A DNA stretch of 64,000 bases from RPQJ01 sp044226195 (GTDB lineage Bacteria; Pseudomonadota; Gammaproteobacteria; Steroidobacterales; Steroidobacteraceae). Of the stretch, positions 23,837-33,031 are shown in pieces. The DNA is taken from positions 1-64,000 of the forward strand of contig JBGAHO010000018.1 in assembly GCA_044226195.1 (NCBI GenBank). The letters are read 5' to 3'. Position numbers and translations under genes: made by a program. The notes under the pieces were generated by a model. It was not told the DNA's origin. It saw only the letters and a list, made by a program, of their open reading frames with translations, and did no database searches. Position 1 is the first letter of the stretch. Every line of letters starts with the position of its first letter.

Positions 23837-26257
23837 TCAGCTGCGCATCCGGCCGCCGGCCGGGTCGTGCAGCGGCGTCGTCATCACGCGTGCCGCGAAG
23901 CGTTCGCCATTGATCTCCACCTGCAGGGCCGTCCCGTCCGCGGCGCGGTCCGCCGGCACGTAGGCCATCGCCATCGAGCGGCTGACGTGGTGCGCGTAGC
24001 CGCCCGAGGTGACGTGGCCGACGCAGCGCTCGCCGTCCAGCACGGCCTCGTCGCCCACCACGTCGCGGTCCGGCGTGTCGATGGTGAGCGTGACCAGCCG
24101 GCGTGCCGGTCCGCGCTCGCGCTCGGCCAGCGCGGCGGCCTTGCCGATGAAATCGCGTCGCCAGTCGATCAGCGTGTCGAGACCGCTTTCCGCCGCCGTG
24201 TAATCGGGGCGGTAATCGAGTGTCCAGACGCCCCAGTTCTTCTCGAGCCGCAGGCTCATGAGCGCCCGGGCCCCGTAGGGCCGCAGGCCGAGATCCGCGC
24301 CCGCGGCCTCGACCTGTTCCCACAGCGCCATCAGGTACGGCGGCTCGCAGTAGATCTCGTAGCCCAGTTCGCCGGAGAACGACAGGCGCACGAGCGTCAC
24401 CGGCACTCCGCCGACGAACGTGCGGCGCACGTCGCGGAAGCGCAGTGCCGCGGCGGACACGTCGTCGCGCGTGATCCGTTGCAGCAGCGCCCGGGAGTTC
24501 GGGCCGGACAGCGCGAGGCCGTGCAGCGAATCCGAGACGTTGCGGTACCGGACGCCGGCCGCGGGCAGGTGCGTCTCGAACCAGCGCCGGTGCATGTCCT
24601 GCGCCGCGCCCGAGCCCAGCAGCAGATAGTGCTCCGCGTCGAGGCAGCTGATCGTCAGGTCGCCGTACAGCTTGCCCTTCGGCGTGAGCATCGGACTCAA
24701 CGCCACGCGACCGGGCGCGGGCAGGTGGCCCGCCAGCATTCGGCCGAGGAACTCCCTGACCCCGGGGCCGCGCACTTCGTGCTTGCCGAAGTTGGCGATC
24801 TCGAGGACGCCCACGCGCTCACGCACCGCGCGCACTTCCTCGGCGACGTAGGCATGGCTGCGGTTGCGCCCGAATGTCGGTTCCTCGTGCGCGTCGTCGG
24901 GACCGTGGGCGAACCACAGGGCGTGCTCGAGGCCGAACGACGTGCCCATCACCGCGCCGCGGGCCACCAGCCGGTCGTACAGGGCCGTGGTCTTCTGGCG
25001 CCGGCCTTTCGGCAAGGTCTCGTTGGGGAAGGTCATCACGAAGCGGCGCTCGTAGTTCTCGGACGACTTCACCGTACCCCAGTCGGGCGTGGCGAAGTGG
25101 CCGAAGCGCGCGATGTCCATGGCCCACACGTCGATCGAGGGTTCGCCGTCGATCATCCATTCCGCGAGGCACAGGCCGACGCCGCCCGCCTGGCAGAAGC
25201 CCGCCATGACGCCCACGGCGGCCCAGTAGTTGGTGAGGCCGGGCACGGGCCCGATCATCGGGTTGCCGTCGGGCCCGAAGGTGAACGGCCCGTTCACCAC
25301 CGTCTTGATACCGGCGCGGCCGAGGGCCGGGATGCGGCCAAACGCGAGTTCGAGCCGGTCCGCGATGCGGTCGAGGTCCGGCGCGAGCAGTTCGTGGCCG
25401 AAGTCGGGCGGCGTGCCCGCGACTTTCCACGGCGTCGAGCGCGGCTCGTAGGTGCCGAGCAGCATCCCGTTGCGCTCCTGCCGGAAATAGATGTTCGCCT
25501 CGTAGTCGATGCCGGCCGGCAGGCGCTCGCCGGTCTGCATGCGCTCCGCGATTTCGGGAATATCCTCGGTAATGAGGTAGTGGTGCTCCATCGGCTGCAC
25601 CGGCAGGTGCACGCCCGCGAGCCGGCCGGCCTCGCGCGCCCACAGGCCCGCGGCGTTGACGACGATCTCAGCGTGGATCGTGCCGTTCGGCGTCTCGACG
25701 TCCCAGCCGCCATCCTTGCGCTGGCGCGTGGCGGTGACCGGCGTGTGGGTGTAGTAGCGGGCGCCGTGCACGCGCGCGGCCTTGGCGTACGCGTAGACCA
25801 CGCCCGAGGGATCGATGTCGCCGTCGAGCGGGTCCCACAGCGCGGCCAGGTAGTGCGTCGGGTCGATGAGCGGGTGGCGGCGCGCCACTTCCTCGACGCT
25901 GATGAACTCCTGGTCGAGGCCCAGGGTGCGGGCCTTCGACCGCTCGCGCTTCAGGTAGTCGTACCAGACCTGGTTGGAGGCGAGGTAGAAGCCGCCGGTC
26001 GAGTGCATGCCGATCGAGTGACCCGAGGTGGCCTCGATCTCCCGGTACAGCCGGATCGTGTAGCCCTGCAGCCTTGAGATGTTGGGGTCGGAGCTGATGG
26101 TGTGGATCTGGCCGGCCGCGTGCCAGCTCGAACCACTGGTGAGTTCGGCCCGCTCGAGCAGCACGCAGTCCTTCCAGCCGAACTTCGCGAGGTGGAACAG
26201 GATGGAGGCGCCGACCACGCCGCCGCCGATGATCACGACTTTCGCATGCGATTCCAC
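23837..26257 (-). CDS. FAD-dependent oxidoreductase, dimethylglycine/sarcosine dehydrogenase family
   Basis: The 806-residue protein has three parts. An N-terminal DAO FAD domain carries the dinucleotide motif VVIIGGGVVGASILFHLA and SGSSWHAAG, where His46 occupies the site of covalent flavin attachment in this family. A central FAO_M segment follows, then a C-terminal folate-binding GCV_T-like domain (about residues 440-800, with GYEIYCEPPYL and the C-terminal barrel). Such enzymes remove N-methyl groups from dimethylglycine or sarcosine and pass formaldehyde to tetrahydrofolate. The upstream neighbour in the same direction, 27 bases away, is an MttB-family protein. The pair probably demethylates a methylated amine in succession. 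Exact substrate not determinable here. Confidence 0.92.
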   Translation of the reverse strand: MESHAKVVIIGGGVVGASILFHLAKFGWKDCVLLERAELTSGSSWHAAGQIHTISSDPNISRLQGYTIRLYREIEATSGHSIGMHSTGGFYLASNQVWYDYLKRERSKARTLGLDQEFISVEEVARRHPLIDPTHYLAALWDPLDGDIDPSGVVYAYAKAARVHGARYYTHTPVTATRQRKDGGWDVETPNGTIHAEIVVNAAGLWAREAGRLAGVHLPVQPMEHHYLITEDIPEIAERMQTGERLPAGIDYEANIYFRQERNGMLLGTYEPRSTPWKVAGTPPDFGHELLAPDLDRIADRLELAFGRIPALGRAGIKTVVNGPFTFGPDGNPMIGPVPGLTNYWAAVGVMAGFCQAGGVGLCLAEWMIDGEPSIDVWAMDIARFGHFATPDWGTVKSSENYERRFVMTFPNETLPKGRRQKTTALYDRLVARGAVMGTSFGLEHALWFAHGPDDAHEEPTFGRNRSHAYVAEEVRAVRERVGVLEIANFGKHEVRGPGVREFLGRMLAGHLPAPGRVALSPMLTPKGKLYGDLTISCLDAEHYLLLGSGAAQDMHRRWFETHLPAAGVRYRNVSDSLHGLALSGPNSRALLQRITRDDVSAAALRFRDVRRTFVGGVPVTLVRLSFSGELGYEIYCEPPYLMALWEQVEAAGADLGLRPYGARALMSLRLEKNWGVWTLDYRPDYTAAESGLDTLIDWRRDFIGKAAALAERERGPARRLVTLTIDTPDRDVVGDEAVLDGERCVGHVTSGGYAHHVSRSMAMAYVPADRAADGTALQVEINGERFAARVMTTPLHDPAGGRMRS

Positions 26258-26284
26258 GTCACTCGCCCCCGCTCGTGCGTCCGT

Positions 26285-27796
26285 TCAGTACCAGGCGTCC
26301 GGCAACTCCGTCTTGCGCCGTGCCACGTAGTCTTCCAGGGCCTCGCGCGTGGCCGCATCGATCGGCGGTGCCTGGTATTCGGACAGCAGCTTCTTCCAGC
26401 GACCGGACGCGCGCTTCGCGGCGTCCTGGCTGCCCTGTTCTTCCCACTGCTCGACGCTGTTCGAATCCGACAGCCCCGCCTCGTAGAACGCGGTCTCGTA
26501 GTGCGCGAGCGTGTGCGCGGAGCCGAGGAAGTGTCCGCCCGGCTCCACGTCGGCGTATGCATCGACGCCGAGCGCATCGTCGTCCGTGGCGAAGCCGCGC
26601 AGCACGACTTCATAGGCGCCGAGGCGGTCGGCATCGAGCACCATCTTCTCGTACCCCGTGGTGAGCCCGCCCTCGAGCCAGCCGGCCGCGTGCAACACGT
26701 AGTTCGCACCCCCGAGCACGGTCGACAGCATCGAGTCGGCGCTCTCGGCCGCTGCCTGGAAATCGGCCAGTTTCGAGGCGGTGAGCGCGCCGCCGCAGCG
26801 CAGCGGCAGCTTCAGCCGGCGCGCGAGCTGGCCGATCACCAGGTTCGACATCAGCGGCTCGGGCATGCCGAACGTGGGAGCGCCCGAGCGCAGGTTCATC
26901 GACGAGAGGAAATTGCCGAGGATGAAGGGCGCGCCCGGACCCACGAGCTGCGTGTACGCTCCCACGATCATCGCCTCGGCGAGCGCCTGCGCAATGGCGG
27001 CCGCGGTGGTCACGGGCCCCATCGCGCCCGACAGGATGAACGGAACGGCGATCAATCCCTGGCCCGCGCCGCAATAGACCTCGGCCGCCTGCGTCACCAC
27101 CTTGTCGACCAGCAGCGGCGAGTTGGTGTTGACGTTGCCGAGGATCACGCAGTGGCGGTCGAACGTCTCCGGTCCGTGCAGCAGCCGGGCCATCGCCACG
27201 CTGTCTTCGGCACGACTGCGCTCGGTGATCGCGCCGAGGTGCGGCTTGTCGGTGAGCGTCATGTGCGCGAGCAGCATGTCGAGGTGACGCTTGGAGACGG
27301 GCACGTCGCACGGCTCGCAGGTGACGAAGCCGGAATGGTGGAGCGGGGAGAGCTGGTGTGTGAGCTGCACCAGCCGCCGGAAATCCTCCAGCGTGCCGTA
27401 GCGCCGCCCGCCTTCGAGATCGCGCACAAACGGCGAGCCGTAGACCGGCGCGAAGACGGCGTGGGACCCGCCGATGCGCACAGAGCGGGCCGGGTTGCGC
27501 GCGACCTGCGTGAATTCCTCGGGGGCACTCGCCAGCAGTGAACGCACGAGTTCCGGTGCCGTCCGCACGCGGGTCCCGGAGACGTCGGCGCCCGCGGCGC
27601 GCCACCGCCGCAGCGCGTCCGGGTCGTCGCGGAATTCGATGCCGGTGCGCTCGAGCAGGCGCAGCGCCTGCGTCTCGATGCGCACCAGCGCCTCGTCGTC
27701 GAGCATCGCGTACCACGGCAGGGCGCGCGTGACGTACGCGGGGCCTGCGCCCTGGGGGATGCGGGTGCGACGGCCTCGGGCAGGGGGACGGGTCAT
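26285..27796 (-). CDS. Trimethylamine methyltransferase (MttB) family protein, non-pyrrolysine type
   Basis: The 503-residue protein has the MttB-family TIM-barrel content, with segments such as GFVTCEPCDVPVSKRHLDML, AAEVYCGAGQGLIAVPFILSG and GQLARRLKLPLRCGGALT. The reading frame has no internal amber codon, so it belongs to the widespread pyrrolysine-free branch. Known members (such as the glycine betaine methyltransferase MtgB) move a methyl group from a quaternary amine to a corrinoid protein. No corrinoid protein gene is seen next to it. It is the first gene of a two-gene unit with the DMGDH-like flavoprotein. A role in glycine-betaine-like or other quaternary amine use is inferred. Confidence 0.9.
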   Translation of the reverse strand: MTRPPARGRRTRIPQGAGPAYVTRALPWYAMLDDEALVRIETQALRLLERTGIEFRDDPDALRRWRAAGADVSGTRVRTAPELVRSLLASAPEEFTQVARNPARSVRIGGSHAVFAPVYGSPFVRDLEGGRRYGTLEDFRRLVQLTHQLSPLHHSGFVTCEPCDVPVSKRHLDMLLAHMTLTDKPHLGAITERSRAEDSVAMARLLHGPETFDRHCVILGNVNTNSPLLVDKVVTQAAEVYCGAGQGLIAVPFILSGAMGPVTTAAAIAQALAEAMIVGAYTQLVGPGAPFILGNFLSSMNLRSGAPTFGMPEPLMSNLVIGQLARRLKLPLRCGGALTASKLADFQAAAESADSMLSTVLGGANYVLHAAGWLEGGLTTGYEKMVLDADRLGAYEVVLRGFATDDDALGVDAYADVEPGGHFLGSAHTLAHYETAFYEAGLSDSNSVEQWEEQGSQDAAKRASGRWKKLLSEYQAPPIDAATREALEDYVARRKTELPDAWY

Positions 27797-27851
27797 CGGT
27801 GGGGCGGCGCTCTCAGGACCGGGCCGCGCCGAGTATAGGCGGAGCGGCGCG

Positions 27852-28397
27852 TCAGGGCGCCGCCGGCGCGGCTTCGACGAGTGCCTTGAGCCTGGCGAGG
27901 CCCTTCTCGTAGTCGGGGCCGATGAAGCGGTCGAAGAGCACGCCGATGTAGCGATCGAAGTAGTGGCCCGTGAAGTCGGCGTCGAACGCCCAGGTCACGC
28001 GGCTGCCCGCGCCCGCGGGCACGAAGGTCATCGTTGCCTGCGACGGACTCGAGCCGCCGAAGTCCAGTTTCATCGTCACCGCGCGATCCGGCTCGACCGC
28101 GATGATCTCCTGGCGACCGCTGCCGACCTTCGGGTCGTCGCTGTGCCACGTCATGACCGCGCCGACCCCGGTCGCCGGCCCCGAGTACGTGTAGGTCGTC
28201 TTCGGGTCGAGCCCGGCCCAGGGCGACCACTCGTTGAAGCGGCCGAATCCGTTGACGATGGGGAAGATCGCTGCCGGAGGCGCGTTCATGGTCACGCTGC
28301 GCTCGACGTGCGCCTGGCCCGGCAGGAACAGGCCGGCCACCAGCGTGAGTGCGATCACGCCGAGCAGTGCGAGGAAGAGTCCTTTCACGAATCGCAC
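27852..28397 (-). CDS. SRPBCC (polyketide cyclase/START-like) family protein with N-terminal membrane anchor
   Basis: The 181-residue protein starts at GTG 28397, preceded by GGAGGG at good spacing. The frame stays open further upstream without a better start. A hydrophobic N-terminal helix (LFLALLGVIALTLVAGLFLP) is followed by the helix-grip fold pattern. That pattern includes ERSVTMNAPPAAIFPIVNGF, NEWSPWAGLDPKTTYTYSGP and ITWHSDD-type strands, with the long C-terminal helix near 150. The family binds hydrophobic ligands, and the function of this member is unknown. It follows the SYLF-domain gene at 28420-29265 with 22 bases between them. Confidence 0.85.
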   Translation of the reverse strand: MRFVKGLFLALLGVIALTLVAGLFLPGQAHVERSVTMNAPPAAIFPIVNGFGRFNEWSPWAGLDPKTTYTYSGPATGVGAVMTWHSDDPKVGSGRQEIIAVEPDRAVTMKLDFGGSSPSQATMTFVPAGAGSRVTWAFDADFTGHYFDRYIGVLFDRFIGPDYEKGLARLKALVEAAPAAP

Positions 28398-28419
28398 GGG
28401 CGGCCCTCCGGGAGCAAGG

Positions 28420-29265
28420 TTACTTCGGCGGCGGCGCGCCCGGGTTCGGGTCTTCCATCGGGTAGGTCGTGGCGCCAGGCTGCGGTGCCGTCGACGGAGT
28501 CGCCGGCGCTGCGGGCGCGGCAGGCGCCTGGCCGTCGACCGACAGCGAGGTCGGCGGCTGCGGCGGCGCAGCTGCAGCCGACTTGTCGGTGGCGCGCGTG
28601 AGGGCGGCCTTGAAGTCCGCTGCTGCCGGCGGCGTGCCGGCGATCTTGCCCTCGAGGATCTGCGAGGGCAGCACGCCCGAGACACCGTAGGCCGTCTCGT
28701 TCGCGGAGTTGTCGACCGAGATGACGGTGCCGTCGAGCGCCACGCCCGCGAACAAGCCTTCGTTCCGCGAGTAGGAGAGCACCTGTGCCTTGAACGTGGC
28801 GTCCGTGTTGGCAGATGCCGCGCGGCCGAGTGGGCCGGCCGCGACGCTCGCATCGCCGCCGAGCGTGACCTTGCCCCCGGCGATGCCCTCGACGCTCTGG
28901 CGCGACATGAGCACCAGCACCACGTCGGTCGACTGCACGCCGAACTGGAAGCCGATGCTGCCGCCCGCGAGCGTCACGAACACCGGGTCGCTCCACGAGC
29001 CGTCCGGGTTGCGCACGGCCATGACGCCCTTGCCGCCGCGGCCACCCAGCGTGAGCGCGACCTTGACCACGCCCGGCACCACCACGACGCCGTAGGCGCG
29101 ATCGAGCAGCCAGGTCGGGATGGACTGCTCGGTGAGGTTGGAGAACGATTCGAAGACCTTGCGCGAGTTCTCGAGGCGCTGGTCGGTCTTCGCATCCGCG
29201 AACGCGGCGGGACTGGCGCCGAGGCTCATCAGCACCACTGCGCAGAAGGCAAGGAGTCGCTGCAT
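28420..29265 (-). CDS. Secreted SYLF-domain (Ysc84-like) lipid-binding protein
   Basis: The 281-residue product starts at MQRLLAFCAVVLMS and has a signal peptide ending near ASPAAFA. The SYLF core is recognisable from AYGVVVVPGVVKVALTLGGR and GGKGVMAVRN to QLFAGVALDG-like strands (GLFAGVALDGTVIS). Eukaryotic SYLF proteins bind phosphoinositides, while the bacterial ones are periplasmic with unknown ligand. The C-terminus is an Ala/Pro-rich low-complexity tail. An open frame continues far upstream to 30891 but only as antisense to the next genes. The start chosen gives the signal peptide. Confidence 0.9.
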   Translation of the reverse strand: MQRLLAFCAVVLMSLGASPAAFADAKTDQRLENSRKVFESFSNLTEQSIPTWLLDRAYGVVVVPGVVKVALTLGGRGGKGVMAVRNPDGSWSDPVFVTLAGGSIGFQFGVQSTDVVLVLMSRQSVEGIAGGKVTLGGDASVAAGPLGRAASANTDATFKAQVLSYSRNEGLFAGVALDGTVISVDNSANETAYGVSGVLPSQILEGKIAGTPPAAADFKAALTRATDKSAAAAPPQPPTSLSVDGQAPAAPAAPATPSTAPQPGATTYPMEDPNPGAPPPK

Positions 29266-29372
29266 GTTCACTCTTTGGGGGTGGGTCAGGGTGGGGGAGA
29301 CTGTAGCAGAATGCGGCAGACGCGGAACCGCGGCCCGCGATATCCTCGACCGCCCGAATCCGCCGAAGTTCC

Positions 29373-30227
29373 ATGCGCCGCCGAGCCTTCGCCGTCCTGT
29401 TTCCCTGCCTGCTCCTCGCCGCGACCGTGGCGCGCGCGCAGGGGCCGCTCGACGACGCCCTGGCGACCGACCGTGCGTTCGCCGCGCGCGCCGGCGAGGT
29501 CGGCACGCAGGGCGCGTTCCAGGAATACCTCGCGCCCGATGGCGTGCTCTTCCGGCCGACGGCCGTCCTCGGCCTCGACTGGCTGTCCTCGCACGACGAA
29601 GCGACGGGTCGCCTCGAATGGTCGCCGGGCACCGGGCGCGCGAGCTGCGACGGTCAACTGGCCGTGACCCTCGGTCCCTGGACGTATCGCCAGGACACGC
29701 TGGTCGCCACCGGCATCTACCTGACGATCTGGCGTCGCGGCCCGGAAGGTGGCTGGACCGTGGCGCTCGACCACGGTATCGACGTGCCGGCGGCGGCACT
29801 GGGCCCGCTTTCGCCGCTGCCCGCCGGCGAGGCCACCTGTGCCGGCACCGCCGCGGCCCCGGATCTCGCGCGCGCGGAGGACGACTACGACGCGCTGCTG
29901 GCTCGCAAGGGACCCGACGCTGCCCTCCGGCACGCGGCTTCGGCGACGGGCCTCGCGCTGCGTGACGGCCATGCGCCGGCGCCGGTGGTCGCGGACTGGC
30001 CGTTGGACGACCAGGCGTTCGCCGGCGCCCGGGTGGCGATGACGCGCGGCGTGGTGAGCACGCCGGGCTCCGACCTCGGGTACACGTGGGGCGAACTGAC
30101 GAGCGCGACGAAGCGCAAGGGCGGCCCGTCACAGGCGCGCGCGGTCTACGTGCGCGTGTGGGTACGCGAGGGCCGCGAATGGCGCGTGCTGCTGGACATG
30201 ACGACGGGCGTGCCCGCGACGCCGTGA
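29373..30227 (+). CDS. Secreted DUF4440/SnoaL-like (NTF2-fold) protein
   Basis: The 284-residue protein has a signal peptide (FPCLLLAATVARAQ). What looks like two NTF2-like domains follow. The first is near residues 25-135 (DRAFAARAGEVGTQGAFQEY, FRPTAVLGLDWL, TYRQDTLVATGIYLTIW), the second at 165-284 (AEDDYDALLARKG, RAVYVRVWVREGREWRVL). The pattern is typical of the DUF4440/SnoaL superfamily. No catalytic role can be stated. It is read divergently from the SYLF gene, and the amidase unit follows 15 bases after its stop. Confidence 0.82.
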   Translation: MRRRAFAVLFPCLLLAATVARAQGPLDDALATDRAFAARAGEVGTQGAFQEYLAPDGVLFRPTAVLGLDWLSSHDEATGRLEWSPGTGRASCDGQLAVTLGPWTYRQDTLVATGIYLTIWRRGPEGGWTVALDHGIDVPAAALGPLSPLPAGEATCAGTAAAPDLARAEDDYDALLARKGPDAALRHAASATGLALRDGHAPAPVVADWPLDDQAFAGARVAMTRGVVSTPGSDLGYTWGELTSATKRKGGPSQARAVYVRVWVREGREWRVLLDMTTGVPATP

Positions 30228-30242
30228 CGATGAGGTGAAGCG

Positions 30243-30461
30243 ATGACGGATGCGATCGACGGGCGCACGGTGCGCGTACTGGCGCGCGCACAGGGGCACG
30301 AGTGGGTGGACGACGAGACGGCGCAGCGCATCGCCGCGGCGGCGACCACCGCGGCACAGGCGGTTGCGGCGGTAGTCCCGGCGCCGGGTCCGGTGCTGAT
30401 CGAGGAGGCCGCGGCGGAATTCCTTGCCACGCTCGACGCGCTGGCCGAGGGTGAGTCGTGA
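30243..30461 (+). CDS. DUF4089/AtzG-like small amidase partner
   Basis: The 72-residue acidic protein (MTDAIDGRTVRVLARAQGH, then EEAAAEFLATLDALAEGES) overlaps the following amidase gene by GTGA. AtzG, a DUF4089 protein of similar size, is the required small subunit of the amidase AtzE in cyanuric acid breakdown, and its gene adjoins atzE. The helical two-part composition and position here match that pattern. The identification depends largely on context. Confidence 0.75.
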   Translation: MTDAIDGRTVRVLARAQGHEWVDDETAQRIAAAATTAAQAVAAVVPAPGPVLIEEAAAEFLATLDALAEGES

Positions 30462-31888
30462 GCGCCGACGAGCTGACGGGCTGGTCGCTCGACGAGACCG
30501 CGCGCGCGATCCGTGAACGACGCGTGTCCTCGCGCGAGGTGACCGAGGCGTGCCTGCGGCGCATCGAGCGCTGGAATCCGACGGTCAACGCCTTCCTGCG
30601 CGTTTTCGACGACAGCGTGATCGCCGCCGCCGAGCGTGCCGATGCGGCCGTCGCGGCCGGTCGACCGCTCGGCCCGCTGCACGGCGTGCCGCTGGCCCAC
30701 AAGGACATGTATTTCCGCACCGGCCGCGCGTCGAGCATGGGTTCGCGCGCCGCGCCCGGCGCCGCGACCACGACGTCGACGCTGCTCGAGCGACTCGACC
30801 GCGCAGGCGCGATCGAGCTCGGTGCGCTCAACATGGCCGAGTTCGCGCTCGGACCGACCGGGCACAACGCGGCCGTGGGGCATTGCCGCAACGCCTGGAA
30901 TCCGGCGCACGTCGCGGGCGGCTCCTCGAGCGGCAGCGGCGTGGCCGTCGCCGCGCGCCTGGCCTATGGCAGCCTCGGGTCGGACACGGGCGGTTCGGTC
31001 CGCTTGCCCGCCAGCGTCGCAGGCGTGCTCGGGCTGAAGCCGACCTACGGCCTGCTGAGCGGCCACGGCATGATGCCGTTGTCGCACTCGGCTGACACTC
31101 CAGGCGTGTTCGCGCGCGGCACGCTCGACCTGGCGCTGCTGCTCAAGGCGATTGCGGGCCACGATCCGCACGATGCGCGCACGAGCCGGCGCGCGATTCC
31201 GAATTACCCGGCGGCGCTGAGCGCGGACGTGCGCGGCCTGCGCATCGGCGTGCCCGCGCAGTTCTTCCTCGAGCAGGTCAGTGAGGACGTGCGACAGGCG
31301 GTGCAGGGGTCGCTCGACGTGCTGGCCGGGCTCGGCGCCCGCATCGTGAGCGTCTCGCTGCCGGACTGCTCGCAGCTGACGGAGTTGAGTCGCGTGCTCG
31401 TGTATGCCGAAGCCACGGCGATCCACGGGGCCAACCTGCGCGCGCGCGCGCACCTGTACTCGCCGCAGGTGCGCGTGCGTGCCGCGACGGGCCTCGGCAT
31501 TCCGGCGCCGGTCTACGCGCAGGCGCTTGCGATCCGGCCGCGGCTGCTCGCCACGTTCGTGCGCGAGGTCTACGCGCAGTGCGACGTGCTGCACCTGCCG
31601 ACGCTCGCCATCCCGGCACCGACCATCGAGGAAACGGACGTCGGGGGCGCGGCGGTCATGTGGGAGAAGATCGCGGCGATGGTGCGCTGCACGGCGCCGT
31701 TCAATTACCTCGGCCTGCCGGCGCTCGCGGTTCCCTGCGGTTTCACGGACAACGGCGTGCCGACGAGCTTCCAGCTCGCCGGGCGTCCGTTCGCCGAAGC
31801 CACGTTGCTGCGCGTCGCGCACGCGTACGAGCAGGCGACCGACTGGCACACTCGCGCGCCGCCCGCGCCGAATGGCGTATCAGCCTGA
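30458..31888 (+). CDS. Amidase of the amidase-signature family (AtzE-like)
   Basis: The 476-residue enzyme has the Ser-cisSer-Lys triad of the amidase-signature family. Lys82 lies in PLAHKDMYF. The cis-serine lies in GGSSSGSGVAVAARL (near 157). The nucleophile is Ser180 in SLGSDTGGSVRLP. Such enzymes hydrolyse amides to carboxylate and ammonia. Pairing with the small DUF4089-type gene suggests 1-carboxybiuret-hydrolase-like or related low-molecular-weight amide substrates, which is inference. The start is GTG 30458 at the overlap. Its end overlaps the convergent CoA-transferase gene by nine bases. Confidence 0.93.
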   Translation: MSADELTGWSLDETARAIRERRVSSREVTEACLRRIERWNPTVNAFLRVFDDSVIAAAERADAAVAAGRPLGPLHGVPLAHKDMYFRTGRASSMGSRAAPGAATTTSTLLERLDRAGAIELGALNMAEFALGPTGHNAAVGHCRNAWNPAHVAGGSSSGSGVAVAARLAYGSLGSDTGGSVRLPASVAGVLGLKPTYGLLSGHGMMPLSHSADTPGVFARGTLDLALLLKAIAGHDPHDARTSRRAIPNYPAALSADVRGLRIGVPAQFFLEQVSEDVRQAVQGSLDVLAGLGARIVSVSLPDCSQLTELSRVLVYAEATAIHGANLRARAHLYSPQVRVRAATGLGIPAPVYAQALAIRPRLLATFVREVYAQCDVLHLPTLAIPAPTIEETDVGGAAVMWEKIAAMVRCTAPFNYLGLPALAVPCGFTDNGVPTSFQLAGRPFAEATLLRVAHAYEQATDWHTRAPPAPNGVSA

Positions 31889-33031
31889 GATGAGTCGCGC
31901 GATGTCGGCGTCGGAGTAGCCGATGCCCCGCAGGATGTCGGCCGTGTGCTCGCCGAGCTTCGGCACCCTCAGGTCGGCACGCCCCGGTTCCTGCTGGAAC
32001 TTGATCGGCAGCCCCACGTGCTCCTGGCCGAGTTCGTCGACGAAGTGCATCTGCCGCGCCTGTGTGTGCGGATCGTCGAATGCCTCGCGCAACGTCTTCA
32101 CCGGTGCGAAGCCGATGTCGCGCCGGCTGAAGTACTCGACCCACTCGGCCTGCGTCTTCGTGATCAGCACGCTCTGCACGAACTCCGCGAGCGGCTGCTG
32201 GTGCGGTCCCGGTCCACGCTCCGCGAGCGCCACGAGGTCCGGCCGGCCCCACTCGGTCATCAGCGAGCGCACGAACTTGATCTCCTGCGCGCCGAGCACC
32301 ACGTGCCGGTCGTCCGCCGTCCGGTAGATGCGATAGAAGGCCGCGCCGCCCCAGCTGCGCTCGTGTTTCGGGACCGGATTGCGCTTCTCGGCGAACACCG
32401 GGCCCGTGACGTTTGGCAGCCACGAGATCGCGCTGTCGTACATCGCCATGTCGAGGTAGTCGCCGACGCCCGTCTGCTGACGACGCAGCAGGGCCATGAG
32501 GATGCCGATGAGGCTGAGCGACGCCGAAGCGAAGTCCGCCACCGGCACCGGCGGCATCGTCGGCTGGTCGTCCTGGCCCAGCGAAACACTGGTGATGCCC
32601 GCGTGCGCCTCCACGGCGAGGTCGTGTGCCGGCACCTTGTGCAGCGGACCGGATTGGCCGAAGGCCGAGATCGAGCAATAGACGATGCGCGGATTCCTTT
32701 TGCGCACGGTTTCGTAATCGACGCCGAGACGCTGCGCGACGCCCGGCCGGAACGCTTCGATCATCACGTCGACCGATTCGGCCAGCTTCAGCGTGGCCTC
32801 CAGCCCCTCGGGCGACTTGAGGTTCAGGCTGATGCTCTTCTTGCCGCGATTGAGGTTGCGGAAGAACACCGTGTTGCCGTGCTCGACCTGGCCGATGTGC
32901 CGGCCCGGATCGCCTTCGCCCGGCGGTTCGAGCTTGATCACTTCGGCGCCGTGGTCCGCCATGAGTTGCGAGACGTACGGCCCCGGCAGGAACAGGCCGA
33001 GATCGAGTACGCGCACGCCGTCGAGCTTCAT
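31880..33031 (-). CDS. CaiB/BaiF family (class III) CoA-transferase, last gene of the catabolic operon
   Basis: The 383-residue enzyme moves CoA between carboxylates without a ping-pong acyl anhydride intermediate of the class I type. It shows the N-terminal MKLDGVRVLDLGLFLPGPY, the block GRGK-like RGKKSISLNLKSPEG, and VPVADFASASLSLIG. The last of these holds the probable catalytic aspartate found in VDYMTG-type motifs. Start ATG 33031 overlaps the stop of the preceding CoA-transferase by one base (TGATG). The acids it handles are unknown. Confidence 0.92.
   Translation of the reverse strand: MKLDGVRVLDLGLFLPGPYVSQLMADHGAEVIKLEPPGEGDPGRHIGQVEHGNTVFFRNLNRGKKSISLNLKSPEGLEATLKLAESVDVMIEAFRPGVAQRLGVDYETVRKRNPRIVYCSISAFGQSGPLHKVPAHDLAVEAHAGITSVSLGQDDQPTMPPVPVADFASASLSLIGILMALLRRQQTGVGDYLDMAMYDSAISWLPNVTGPVFAEKRNPVPKHERSWGGAAFYRIYRTADDRHVVLGAQEIKFVRSLMTEWGRPDLVALAERGPGPHQQPLAEFVQSVLITKTQAEWVEYFSRRDIGFAPVKTLREAFDDPHTQARQMHFVDELGQEHVGLPIKFQQEPGRADLRVPKLGEHTADILRGIGYSDADIARLISG

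Noticed and set aside
26285..27796. MttB-family gene as a pyrrolysine-containing methyltransferase
   Set aside because: The frame is uninterrupted, with no in-frame amber codon, and no pylT-like or pylS gene was seen.
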